Shown: positions 18,968-26,451 of the stretch, piece by piece
Layout of the letters: each line of letters starts with the position of its first letter
How positions within the stretch are numbered: position 1 is the stretch's first letter
Origin: an uncultured Clostridia bacterium
Lineage (GTDB): Bacteria; Bacillota; Clostridia; Oscillospirales; Ruminococcaceae
Length of the DNA stretch: 64,000 nt
Assembly (NCBI GenBank): GCA_947589355.1
Contig: CANPZC010000002.1
Location: 1-64,000, forward strand
Direction of reading: 5' to 3'
Made by a program: the position numbers and the translations under genes
Notes under the pieces: model-generated
What the model saw: only the letters and a program-made list of their open reading frames with translations
What the model was told of the DNA's origin: nothing
Database searches by the model: none

Positions 18968-21493
18968 ATGGATCTTAATATCGGCAAAAAGCTTGACGGA
19001 AGATACGAAATAACGGAGCTTATAGGTATAGGCGGAATGGCTGACGTATATAAGGCAGTTGACATTATGGAAAACAGAGTCGTCGCTGTGAAGATACTAA
19101 AGCCCGAATTTTCCGAGAACGAGGAGTTCCTGAAGCGTTTCAGAAACGAGAGCAAGGCTATAGCTGTACTCTCGCACCCGAATATCGTAAAGATATACGA
19201 TGTTGGTTTTAACGATGACATTCAGTTTATCGTTATGGAGTACATCGACGGTATTACTCTGAAAGAATTTATAGAGCAGCAGGGTGCGCTGCGCTGGAAA
19301 GATGCGCTGCACTTTATCACGCAGATACTCAGAGCTTTGCAGCACGCGCATGACAGGGGCATTATACACAGGGATATAAAGCCTCAAAATATCATGCTGT
19401 TTGCTGACGGTACTATAAAGGTCATGGACTTTGGAATTGCCAGATTTTCAAGGGTTGACGGCAAAACAATGTCTGAAAAGACTATAGGTTCTGTTCATTA
19501 TATCTCGCCCGAGCAGGCAAGGGGAGATTATACCGACGAGAGAAGCGATATATATTCTGTCGGCGTAATGCTGTATGAAATGCTTACCGGCAGGAAGATG
19601 TTCGACGGCGAAAACCCTGTTTCTATCGCGCTTATGCATATGCAGGAGCAGCCTACTTTTCCGCGTACATATGTACCCTCTATTCCCGAGGCTCTTGAAG
19701 AGATAGTTATGCACGCCGTGGAAAAAGAGCCTGCAAAGCGTTATCAGTCGGCTGCCGAGATGATAAAGGATATCGATACTTTCAAAATGGATCAGTCGGT
19801 AGTTTTCGGTTATATTCCTCGTGAAGATGAGGAGGAAGATGACAGCGAGGGCACAAGATACTTTACTCCCGTAACGCCTGCCGCCTCTAAGAAATACGAG
19901 GAAGAAGATGACGACGAATACGATGACGAGTATGACGATGAAGAAGATGAAGAACCCAGAAAGAGCTATGTCTTCCCGATACTGTGTGCTTCTGCGGTAG
20001 CTGTAGTTATAGTTGCTTGTGTTGTAATTTTCGGTGTAATAAGCAAGTTCAATAAGTCTAACAACGATGATTCTTTTGAAATGCCCAACCTTATAAATAC
20101 AGTTTATACACAGGCGGCAGAGCAGTATAAAGATATGATCAATTTCAACGTTGTTGAGGAGTTCAATTCCGAGTACGGCGAGGGATTGATATTCGACCAG
20201 AGCGTTGCAGAGGGCAAGACCTCAAAGAAAGGCATAAACGTAAGCGTAAAGGTCAGCAAAGGGCCGCGAATGATACAAGTTCCCGACGACCTTGTAGGTC
20301 ACAAATATAGCGATTCAATAGAGAATAACCTTAAACAGCTGGGCTTTGAAGTAAAGAAGATGTCAGACTGGAACGATCAGTATGATGTAGACGTTATATT
20401 CAAGGTCGATCCCGAAAGCGGTCAAAGCGCCGAAGCAGGCTCAACAATAGTTGTTTATGTAAGCTACGGCCCTCTTTCCAACAGTTCCGAGATGCCTAAG
20501 GTGGTAGGTCTTACAAGAGAAGAAGCACAGGAAGCCCTTTCGGCAAAGAGATTTACCAACGTGCAGTTCAAAGATGTTGACGTAAAAGACCCTGCAAAGG
20601 GAATAGTTGTAAGCCAGAGCGTTATGGAGGGAACTTCGATACCTCGCGACCAGGAAATAATAATAGGCGTTTCAACAGGTGTTGAGGGCGAGGGTTCTGT
20701 AGATCTTTCAGTGCCTATACCTGCCGGCGCAAGCGGTTCGTTCACGTTCAACGTATACAACGATTCGGGCGCTGTTATACAGCATTCAACGCTTGATAAA
20801 GCCGAGTATTATGCGGGCAACAATATAACGATAAAGGGCATAAGCGGCAAGGGTGTACAGACACTTATGGTCGAAGCCGTGAATACCAAGACTAATAAAG
20901 CAGTCAAATATGCAGTATTTACCGTTGATTTCAACGCAAAGACCGCAACGCAGACTTCTGTTGACAAAGATGCGTTCATAGGCATTGTTGAGACCACCAC
21001 AAAGGCTACTTATACCGTAAGCTTCGCGCAGGTGACAGGCGTATCGTTCTCGGGCGCTTCTACTGTTACCGATGGCAGCGATTACTCGTTCTCGGTAAGC
21101 GTAAGCAGCGGATATAATTCAAGCTCTATGGTAGTAAGAGTCAACGGCTCTGCGGTTGCTGCAAATGCCGACGGCACATATACCGTAAAGGGCGTAACGG
21201 GCAACCTTAGCATCACCGCCGACGGAGTTACACCTATAGTAACAGAACCGCCTGTAACTCAGCCGCAGGAAGAACCTACTTATTATGATCTTCCTGACGA
21301 AGAGAAAGGTACTTATAGAGCTAATTCATCAGGTTGGTTCTTTGATCCAACCGATCCGTCAACACCTGTCAAGACTTTCAATGAGGGTGATGAATTTACG
21401 ACGTTCGATGCATATTACGACAACTATATCGGATATCGGGATGCCGTCAAACATATTTTTGCTGATAAAAGCAAGTTTGATAAGATAGATTAA
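18968..21493 (+). CDS. prkC: PASTA-domain serine/threonine protein kinase with a long C-terminal extension
   Basis: A membrane Hanks-type kinase, 841 residues. The cytoplasmic kinase domain covers about 8-270 (GIGGMADVYKA, VAVKILK, HRDIKPQNIM, MDFGIAR, SPEQARGD). It is followed by a very acidic linker (EEEDDDEYDDEYDDEE), one transmembrane helix near 335-358, and three PASTA repeats near 371-575 that in relatives sense muropeptides. Unusually, another 265 residues follow: beta-rich Ser/Thr/Val segments, a proline-glutamate linker near 755-775 and a Tyr/Asp/Phe-rich end. Most PrkC proteins end at or near the PASTA repeats. ATG 18968 is preferred to GTG 18959 because AGGAG at 18955 gives good spacing only to the ATG. 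Confidence 0.94.
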   Translation: MDLNIGKKLDGRYEITELIGIGGMADVYKAVDIMENRVVAVKILKPEFSENEEFLKRFRNESKAIAVLSHPNIVKIYDVGFNDDIQFIVMEYIDGITLKEFIEQQGALRWKDALHFITQILRALQHAHDRGIIHRDIKPQNIMLFADGTIKVMDFGIARFSRVDGKTMSEKTIGSVHYISPEQARGDYTDERSDIYSVGVMLYEMLTGRKMFDGENPVSIALMHMQEQPTFPRTYVPSIPEALEEIVMHAVEKEPAKRYQSAAEMIKDIDTFKMDQSVVFGYIPREDEEEDDSEGTRYFTPVTPAASKKYEEEDDDEYDDEYDDEEDEEPRKSYVFPILCASAVAVVIVACVVIFGVISKFNKSNNDDSFEMPNLINTVYTQAAEQYKDMINFNVVEEFNSEYGEGLIFDQSVAEGKTSKKGINVSVKVSKGPRMIQVPDDLVGHKYSDSIENNLKQLGFEVKKMSDWNDQYDVDVIFKVDPESGQSAEAGSTIVVYVSYGPLSNSSEMPKVVGLTREEAQEALSAKRFTNVQFKDVDVKDPAKGIVVSQSVMEGTSIPRDQEIIIGVSTGVEGEGSVDLSVPIPAGASGSFTFNVYNDSGAVIQHSTLDKAEYYAGNNITIKGISGKGVQTLMVEAVNTKTNKAVKYAVFTVDFNAKTATQTSVDKDAFIGIVETTTKATYTVSFAQVTGVSFSGASTVTDGSDYSFSVSVSSGYNSSSMVVRVNGSAVAANADGTYTVKGVTGNLSITADGVTPIVTEPPVTQPQEEPTYYDLPDEEKGTYRANSSGWFFDPTDPSTPVKTFNEGDEFTTFDAYYDNYIGYRDAVKHIFADKSKFDKID

Positions 21494-21500
21494 AACTTAT

Positions 21501-22415
21501 ATGGATTGTGAGAATAAAAAATTCTCGGGTACGATAGTAAAACTTATCGGAGGCATTTATTTTGTAGATGTCTCCGATAGTGTATATGAATGTACCGCGA
21601 GAGGTTCGTTCAGAAATAAGGGCATTTCGCCCTGCTGCGGCGATATTGTTTCAATAGTGCAGATGGGCGAGGGCAAGGGCGTTATCGTTGAAGTCAGCGA
21701 CCGCAAAAATTTTATCGTTCGTCCGCCGCTTGCGAATATCGATAATCTGATACTTGTCGTGTCGTCCTGTCAGCCATCGCCGAATTTGCTGCTGCTTGAT
21801 AAATTTATAGCCGTTGCAGAGTATAAAAATATAGACCCTATAATAGTCTTTACAAAAACCGACATAACGCCTGCCGACAAGCTTAAAAAGCTTTACAACG
21901 ATTGCGGCGTTGAGGTGTTCTGTATCAGCGGCGGTGATGAAGCCCTTGCAGATGTGCTGAAACAGCGCATAAGCGGTCAGGTATCGGCGTTTGCAGGCAA
22001 TACGGGAGTGGGAAAAACAACACTGCTCAACGGTATGTTCTCCGACCTTAAAGAAAAGACCGCCGAGATAAGCCGCAAACTAGGCAGAGGCAGGCACACC
22101 ACACGGCACGTTTCGCTGTATAAGCTTTCGGGCGGCGGCTATATAGCAGATACGCCGGGATTTTCTAGCTTTGATACATCGCAGTACGATATTATTTTCA
22201 AAGAAGACTTAGCAGAGTGTTTCCGCGAATTTCGACCGTACCTGGGCAAATGTAGGTTTTTAAATTGCAGCCACACCAAAGAAAGCGGCTGCGCGGTCTT
22301 AGATGCTATGGCAGAGGGAAAAATATGCCGCTCGCGGCACGAAAGCTACAAAGCTATGTATGAAGAAGCGAAGCTTATTCCCGAATGGAAGTACAAACCA
22401 TATAAAAAGCAATAA
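21501..22415 (+). CDS. rsgA: Ribosome small subunit-dependent GTPase A
   Basis: A 304-residue circularly permuted GTPase that assists late 30S assembly. An N-terminal OB-fold covers about 5-70. The permuted motifs are G4 FTKTD near 119, G1 GNTGVGKTT near 167 and G3 ADTPGFSSF near 216. A C-terminal zinc knuckle is seen as CRFLNCSHTKESGC. The last gene of the array, eight bases after the prkC stop, with a poor ribosome site that suggests coupling. In Bacillus the same prpC-prkC-cpgA order occurs with spoVM a few genes away. Confidence 0.95.
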   Translation: MDCENKKFSGTIVKLIGGIYFVDVSDSVYECTARGSFRNKGISPCCGDIVSIVQMGEGKGVIVEVSDRKNFIVRPPLANIDNLILVVSSCQPSPNLLLLDKFIAVAEYKNIDPIIVFTKTDITPADKLKKLYNDCGVEVFCISGGDEALADVLKQRISGQVSAFAGNTGVGKTTLLNGMFSDLKEKTAEISRKLGRGRHTTRHVSLYKLSGGGYIADTPGFSSFDTSQYDIIFKEDLAECFREFRPYLGKCRFLNCSHTKESGCAVLDAMAEGKICRSRHESYKAMYEEAKLIPEWKYKPYKKQ

Positions 22416-22419
22416 AATT

Positions 22420-22455
22420 ATCCGCCGAAGATATTTCTCCGACGGATATTTTTTA
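22420..22455. terminator. Bidirectional terminator between rsgA and spoVM
   Basis: ATCCGCCGAAGA and TCTCCGACGGAT form a 12-position stem with two mismatches. On the plus strand it is followed by tattttttag, on the minus strand by taattttatt. It separates the converging rsgA and spoVM transcripts. Confidence 0.7.
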
Positions 22456-22536
22456 GTTCTGACACTTTTTGATGCCGAATAACAGCCTCAGCGCTCCTGC
22501 CACTACTTTAGGCGGCTTGATGACGATTATTTTCAT
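22453..22536 (-). CDS. spoVM: Stage V sporulation protein M (27 aa)
   Basis: This minus-strand ORF is too short for the ORF track. It reads MKIIVIKPPKVVAGALRLLF then GIKKCQN. SpoVM is a 26-residue amphipathic helix that recognises the convex forespore membrane and anchors the SpoIVA coat ATPase. The family pattern M-K-x-x-x-I-K-x-P-K near the start, small and hydrophobic residues, then L-x-x-x-F and a basic tail is all present. GGGGGT lies before the start codon. The rsgA neighbourhood matches Bacillus, where spoVM lies just past the prkC-cpgA cluster. It is 61 bp downstream of the GH3 gene on the same strand and could be read from it or from its own sporulation promoter, which I could not identify. 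Confidence 0.85.
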   Translation of the reverse strand: MKIIVIKPPKVVAGALRLLFGIKKCQN

Positions 22537-22597
22537 TCAAATACCCCCATAACGAAATTTACTACATAATATTCCGCAGGCGGCAGATGCGTTACTT

Positions 22598-24871
22598 TCA
22601 GCCGTTTACAATGTCGTTCAGCCTGTTTAATGTGGCAATAAGCTTTTCGCGCGTTATGCCTTTTGAAGATACAAAATCAAGCGTTGTGCGCACGCTCATG
22701 TCCGAAAATACCTGCATAAGGTCGGCAGGGAAGTCGTCAACGCTTTGTATGCCTACCTGACCGCCCTCTTTGGCAACTTCGGATCTTATAAAGTCTACAA
22801 AAACTTCTGCCGCAGCAGGGTGGGCGAGAATATCGCCGACAATGCTGTTAATTGTAAATTGAACTTTTGGTACATAGCCGTTGTTTATGAAAATGTACGC
22901 CGACTGCCGTATATCTCTTGAAGATGAGCCTATCTCGATGTCGTATCTGCCGTCTTCTACCACCCAGTCATGCTCATCGGTGCTGTAATACGCAAAGGCG
23001 GTCTTATCCAGCTTGAAGAATACCTTTTTGCTTTCGCCTGCTTCAAGAGAAACTTTTTCATAACCTTTCAGCTCGCGAACGGGTCTGTCAACAGATGAAT
23101 GTTTGTCGCTTACATACAGCTGAACAACTTCTTTGCCTGCTCTGCTGCCTATGTTTTTAACGGTGACGCTCACTGTAAGTTCACCGTCGGCGTTTATCTC
23201 ATCTGCCGACAGCTTTATGTTAGAATATTCAAACTTGGTGTAGCTAAGCCCGTAACCGAACGGGAAAAGCACGGGCAGCTTGCGCTTGTCATACCAGCGG
23301 TAGCCTACATATAATCCCTCGTTGTAATAAACGTTGTCGCCGCAGCCGAATTCACCTATAAATGCAGGGGTGTCCTCATGACGGAGAGGGAACGTTTCGG
23401 CAAGCTTACCGCTTGGGTTCACTTTGCCGAACAGCAGATCGCAAGCCGCGCCGCCGCTCGCCTGACCGGCAAGATACATTTCCAGCACACCTTTTGCACT
23501 GTCTATCCACGGCATTTCCATAGGCGAGCCGTTATGAAGCACGACTACGATGTTTTTGTTTACAGTTGCCACGCGTTTTATAAGCTCGCACTGGCAGTCG
23601 GGCATACGCATATGCTTTCTGTCGCCGCCCTCATACTCGAATGAATCGGGCAGACCTGCGAATATTACTGCAATATCGCACTTTTTGGCAAGCTCTACAG
23701 CCTCGGAGATAAGCTTTTCATCGGGGTCGTTGCTCTCTGCTTCAAAGCCCAAAGCAAATTTTACATCGCAGTATTCTTTAACAGCATCAAGAGCCGAGGT
23801 TATTTTGGTACATTCTATGTGCGAAGAACCGCCGCCCTGAAAACGCGGCGTTTTTGCAAATGCGCCGATAAAGCATATCTTTTTACCCGTGTCAAGCGGC
23901 AGTATGTCGCCGTCGTTTTTCAGAAGAACAGCACATTCTGTGGCTATCTTTCTCGAAAGTTCGTGGTCTTTTTTCGGATCCCACTCGCCGCCCTTGTGGT
24001 TGGTCTTGTATTTGTCGTAAAGTTTCAGAACGTTTCTCACACATTCGTCAACGTACTTTTCGTCAAGTTTTCCGCTTTTTACGGCTTCAACTATTATTTC
24101 GTCAGTCTTGCCGTGGCAGGAGGGCATTTGCAGATCAAGCCCTGCCTCTACGCCATTTTCGCGCTCGTCAACCGCGCCCCAGTCGCTCATTACAAGACCT
24201 TTGAAGCCCCATTTATCGCGAAGTATATCGGTCAGCAGATATTTGCTCTGCGTGGTGTATTCGCCGTTCAGACGATTATACGATGCCATGACAGTCCACG
24301 GCTTGGCTTCTTTTATAGCGTATTCAAACGCGCTGAGATATATCTCGTGCAGCGTGCGCTCATCAACATTCGCGCTTACAGCCATTCTGCGCGTTTCCTG
24401 ATTGTTGCAGGCAAAGTGCTTTATTGAAGTTCCCACGCCCTTGCTCTGTATGCCCTTGATAAGCGCCGCAGCCTGATGCGATGCAAGATAGGGGTCTTCT
24501 GAGAAATATTCAAAATTTCTTCCGCAAAGAGGCGAACGCTTTATGTTCACTCCGGGACCGAGTATTACAGCAATGTCCTCGGCCTGACATTCATCGCCGA
24601 TAGCCTTGCCCATTTTTTCAAGAAGCGTTTTGTCAAACGAAGATGCCGTTGCGCAGGCAGCAGGAAAGCATACCGCAATTGCTGTTTCGTCGTTGGCTTC
24701 CGTTACGCAATGGTTGCGGTTGGTCTTTCTCAGACCGTGAGGGCCGTCCGAGAGCATTATAGGCTCAATGTCGAAACGCTTTAGCGCCTTTGTGTGCCAG
24801 AAATCGCTGCCCGAACACAGAGAAGCCTTTTCTTCAAGCGTCATTTCGGAAAGTATTTTTTCTATATTCAT
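22598..24871 (-). CDS. Glycoside hydrolase family 3 beta-glucosidase (BglX-like)
   Basis: 757 residues without a signal peptide, so cytoplasmic, probably acting on imported beta-oligosaccharides such as cellobiose. The GH3 N-terminal barrel covers about 30-270, with the nucleophile aspartate in VMSDWGAV near 233. The GH3 C-terminal domain is about 320-540 (GGGSSHIECTKI, EYEGGDRKHMRMP). A fibronectin-III-like domain follows near 575-650 (VKNIGSRAGKEVVQLYVSD). The last 100 residues are an extra helical tail beyond the usual FnIII end, of unknown role. The gene starts behind AGGAGG and an operator-bearing promoter, so sugar control is likely. Substrate specificity (glucosidase or xylosidase) is not settled by motifs. 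Confidence 0.92.
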   Translation of the reverse strand: MNIEKILSEMTLEEKASLCSGSDFWHTKALKRFDIEPIMLSDGPHGLRKTNRNHCVTEANDETAIAVCFPAACATASSFDKTLLEKMGKAIGDECQAEDIAVILGPGVNIKRSPLCGRNFEYFSEDPYLASHQAAALIKGIQSKGVGTSIKHFACNNQETRRMAVSANVDERTLHEIYLSAFEYAIKEAKPWTVMASYNRLNGEYTTQSKYLLTDILRDKWGFKGLVMSDWGAVDERENGVEAGLDLQMPSCHGKTDEIIVEAVKSGKLDEKYVDECVRNVLKLYDKYKTNHKGGEWDPKKDHELSRKIATECAVLLKNDGDILPLDTGKKICFIGAFAKTPRFQGGGSSHIECTKITSALDAVKEYCDVKFALGFEAESNDPDEKLISEAVELAKKCDIAVIFAGLPDSFEYEGGDRKHMRMPDCQCELIKRVATVNKNIVVVLHNGSPMEMPWIDSAKGVLEMYLAGQASGGAACDLLFGKVNPSGKLAETFPLRHEDTPAFIGEFGCGDNVYYNEGLYVGYRWYDKRKLPVLFPFGYGLSYTKFEYSNIKLSADEINADGELTVSVTVKNIGSRAGKEVVQLYVSDKHSSVDRPVRELKGYEKVSLEAGESKKVFFKLDKTAFAYYSTDEHDWVVEDGRYDIEIGSSSRDIRQSAYIFINNGYVPKVQFTINSIVGDILAHPAAAEVFVDFIRSEVAKEGGQVGIQSVDDFPADLMQVFSDMSVRTTLDFVSSKGITREKLIATLNRLNDIVNG

Positions 24872-24887
24872 CTTTTGACCTCCTAAG

Positions 24888-24903
24888 ACCGAAAATACTC
24901 GGT
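24888..24903. repeat. Small palindrome in the GH3 leader
   Basis: ACCGA-aaatac-TCGGT lies just upstream of the ribosome site on the minus strand. It could be a leader hairpin or a weak operator; the arms are only five bases. Confidence 0.3.
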
Positions 24904-24917
24904 AATATGTTATTTTA

Positions 24918-24946
24918 AGTATAACATATAAAACGTTTTAGTGCAA
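24918..24946 (-). promoter_or_regulatory. SigA-type promoter of the GH3 gene
   Basis: On the minus strand TTGCAC (24946-24941), a 17-bp spacer and TATACT (24923-24918). The spacer holds a perfect palindromic operator, which suggests repression by occlusion of RNA polymerase. Confidence 0.7.
24929..24940. promoter_or_regulatory. LacI/GalR-family-like operator, TAAAACGTTTTA
   Basis: A perfect 12-bp palindrome centred on CG, placed between the -35 and -10 of the GH3 promoter. The central CpG within AAACGTTT is typical of LacI-family half-site arrangements. No LacI-family gene is in the window, so the regulator would be encoded elsewhere. Confidence 0.6.
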
Positions 24947-25065
24947 GAATAATTTTATCATGTGTGGTAAAGGCGTGGTTTTTGTGTAAACGCCCAAATA
25001 TTAGGGAAGAAACGTAACAAGTAATAAATAGTACATAATTTGTTCATAAAAATTTAATTTATTTG

Positions 25066-25074
25066 TGATATAAT
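25066..25074 (+). promoter_or_regulatory. Extended -10 promoter before the HAD gene
   Basis: TGATATAAT with a consensus TATAAT at 25069-25074 and TG one base upstream. No good -35 box at 16-18 bp. The region is very AT-rich, which could act as an UP-like element. It diverges from the GH3 promoter about 120 bp away. Confidence 0.5.
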
Positions 25075-25113
25075 ATGTAAACTAATTATATAATGCTTAG
25101 AGGTGCGGATAAG

Positions 25114-25773
25114 ATGACTGTCATCTTTGATCTCGACGGTACGCTTGTCAATTCATTATTCGACCTTGGCGACAGTGTGAACGGCGCATTGAGTGAAAAC
25201 GGTCTGCCGCTTCATTCTTACGAGGAGTACAGAATGTTTGTCGGCAACGGCACAAAAATGCTCGTTACAAGGTCTGTTCCCGAAAATATCAGGGGAACGG
25301 TGACCGAGAAGACTGTATTTGAACGCTTTTCTGCTCTATATGAGGAGAGATGTCTGTGCAAAACGCTGCCTTACAATGGCATTGAAGAGGCTCTGCTTCG
25401 TCTTAAAGAAAACGGAGCGAAACTTGCGGTGGCAAGCAACAAGCCTTTTGAGTTTTGCAGAAAAATAGTCAACACACTGTTTGGCGAGGCTATGTTTGAT
25501 GTGATACAGGGAAGTCGGGAGAATGTCAGAAAGAAACCGCAGCCTGACATTATTTTCAGCATAATGGCGCAGCTCGGCGTATCGAAAGACGACTGCGTTA
25601 TTGTGGGCGATTCAGACGTAGACGCGCAAACGGCGAAAAACGCCGGTGTAAAGTGCATAGGCTGCTCGTGGGGATACCGCGGCAGAGATGTGCTTGAAAA
25701 TTCTTGCTGCGATATCGTTATAGATTCGCCGTCGGAGCTTTGCGGCTCTGTAATCAAATTATTGCGAGGTTGA
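25114..25773 (+). CDS. HAD-family hydrolase, phosphoglycolate-phosphatase-like
   Basis: 219 residues from ATG 25114. Motif I is DLDGTL near residue 5, motif II is in VASNKP near 108, the motif III lysine is in KKPQPD near 145, and motif IV is GDSDVDAQTAKNAG near 170. The cap (residues 15-90) is of the Gph/PGP helical type. It could be phosphoglycolate phosphatase or a general sugar-phosphate or pyrophosphate (PpaX-like) phosphatase; motifs do not separate these. The track begins at ATG 25093, but AGAGGTG lies nine bases before ATG 25114 and HAD motif I usually sits right at the N-terminus. Confidence 0.85.
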   Translation: MTVIFDLDGTLVNSLFDLGDSVNGALSENGLPLHSYEEYRMFVGNGTKMLVTRSVPENIRGTVTEKTVFERFSALYEERCLCKTLPYNGIEEALLRLKENGAKLAVASNKPFEFCRKIVNTLFGEAMFDVIQGSRENVRKKPQPDIIFSIMAQLGVSKDDCVIVGDSDVDAQTAKNAGVKCIGCSWGYRGRDVLENSCCDIVIDSPSELCGSVIKLLRG

Positions 25774-25779
25774 TATTTT

Positions 25780-26346
25780 ATGGAATATAATATGAAAGAA
25801 GTCGGCTACAGACTTAAAGGGCTGAGAACTGCCTGTGACCTTTCTATAGAAGAATTCAGCGATCTTACAGGCATATCAAAGACCGATTACGAAAAGATAG
25901 AAAACGGCGAAAAGGATTTCTCTGTTTCATTTTTGTATAAGTGCGCAGAAATATTCAATTGCGATATGGTAGAGATACTTACCGGTGTTTCTCCCACGCT
26001 GTCTAATTTTTCTGTTGTAAGAAAAGGCAAGGGTCTGCCCGTTGCAAGGCGCGACCGCTTCGAGTATCATCATCTCGCATATCTGTTCAAAGAAAAGAAG
26101 ATCGAACCGATGCTCGTCGTTGCGCCCTATATTGAAGAAGAACAGGGCAAGCCTATCAAAATGTCTACGCATGAGGGACAGGAATGGGATTATATCCTCA
26201 AAGGTACTCTCAGGTTTATAACCGAGGGACATGAGGTAATTTTAAACGAGGGCGATTCGGTTTATTACGATTCGGGAAAGAATCACGGTATGATAGCCGT
26301 CGGCGGCACTGACTGTGAATTTCTCGCCGTCTTGATTGACAAATAA
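25780..26346 (+). CDS. XRE-family regulator with C-terminal cupin domain
   Basis: 188 residues. The helix-turn-helix domain covers about 6-66 (GYRLKGLRTACDLSIEEF, then TGISKTDYEKIENG). A cupin_2 domain lies near 105-185, with HEGQEWDYILKGTL and GDSVYYDSGKNHG as its two beta-barrel motifs, including potential metal-binding His and Glu. This design (as in PuuR- or SinR-cupin proteins) usually senses a small ligand and controls the adjoining operon. Here the next gene is an acyl-CoA synthetase, so control of that gene is a fair inference. The start has GCGAGGT ten bases upstream. Confidence 0.87.
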   Translation: MEYNMKEVGYRLKGLRTACDLSIEEFSDLTGISKTDYEKIENGEKDFSVSFLYKCAEIFNCDMVEILTGVSPTLSNFSVVRKGKGLPVARRDRFEYHHLAYLFKEKKIEPMLVVAPYIEEEQGKPIKMSTHEGQEWDYILKGTLRFITEGHEVILNEGDSVYYDSGKNHGMIAVGGTDCEFLAVLIDK

Positions 26347-26451
26347 GACGGAACAAACTAATATTTTACAAAGCAGCGGCTTTTCGCAGATGCCGACCGC
26401 TTTGCGTTGCTGTGGAAAAACAGCGGCGATATTGAGAATGGAGTAATAAAA

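Noticed and set aside
26371-26404. Riboswitch or attenuator ahead of the acyl-CoA synthetase
   Set aside because: Only imperfect GC-rich stems without a T run; no match to a known class.
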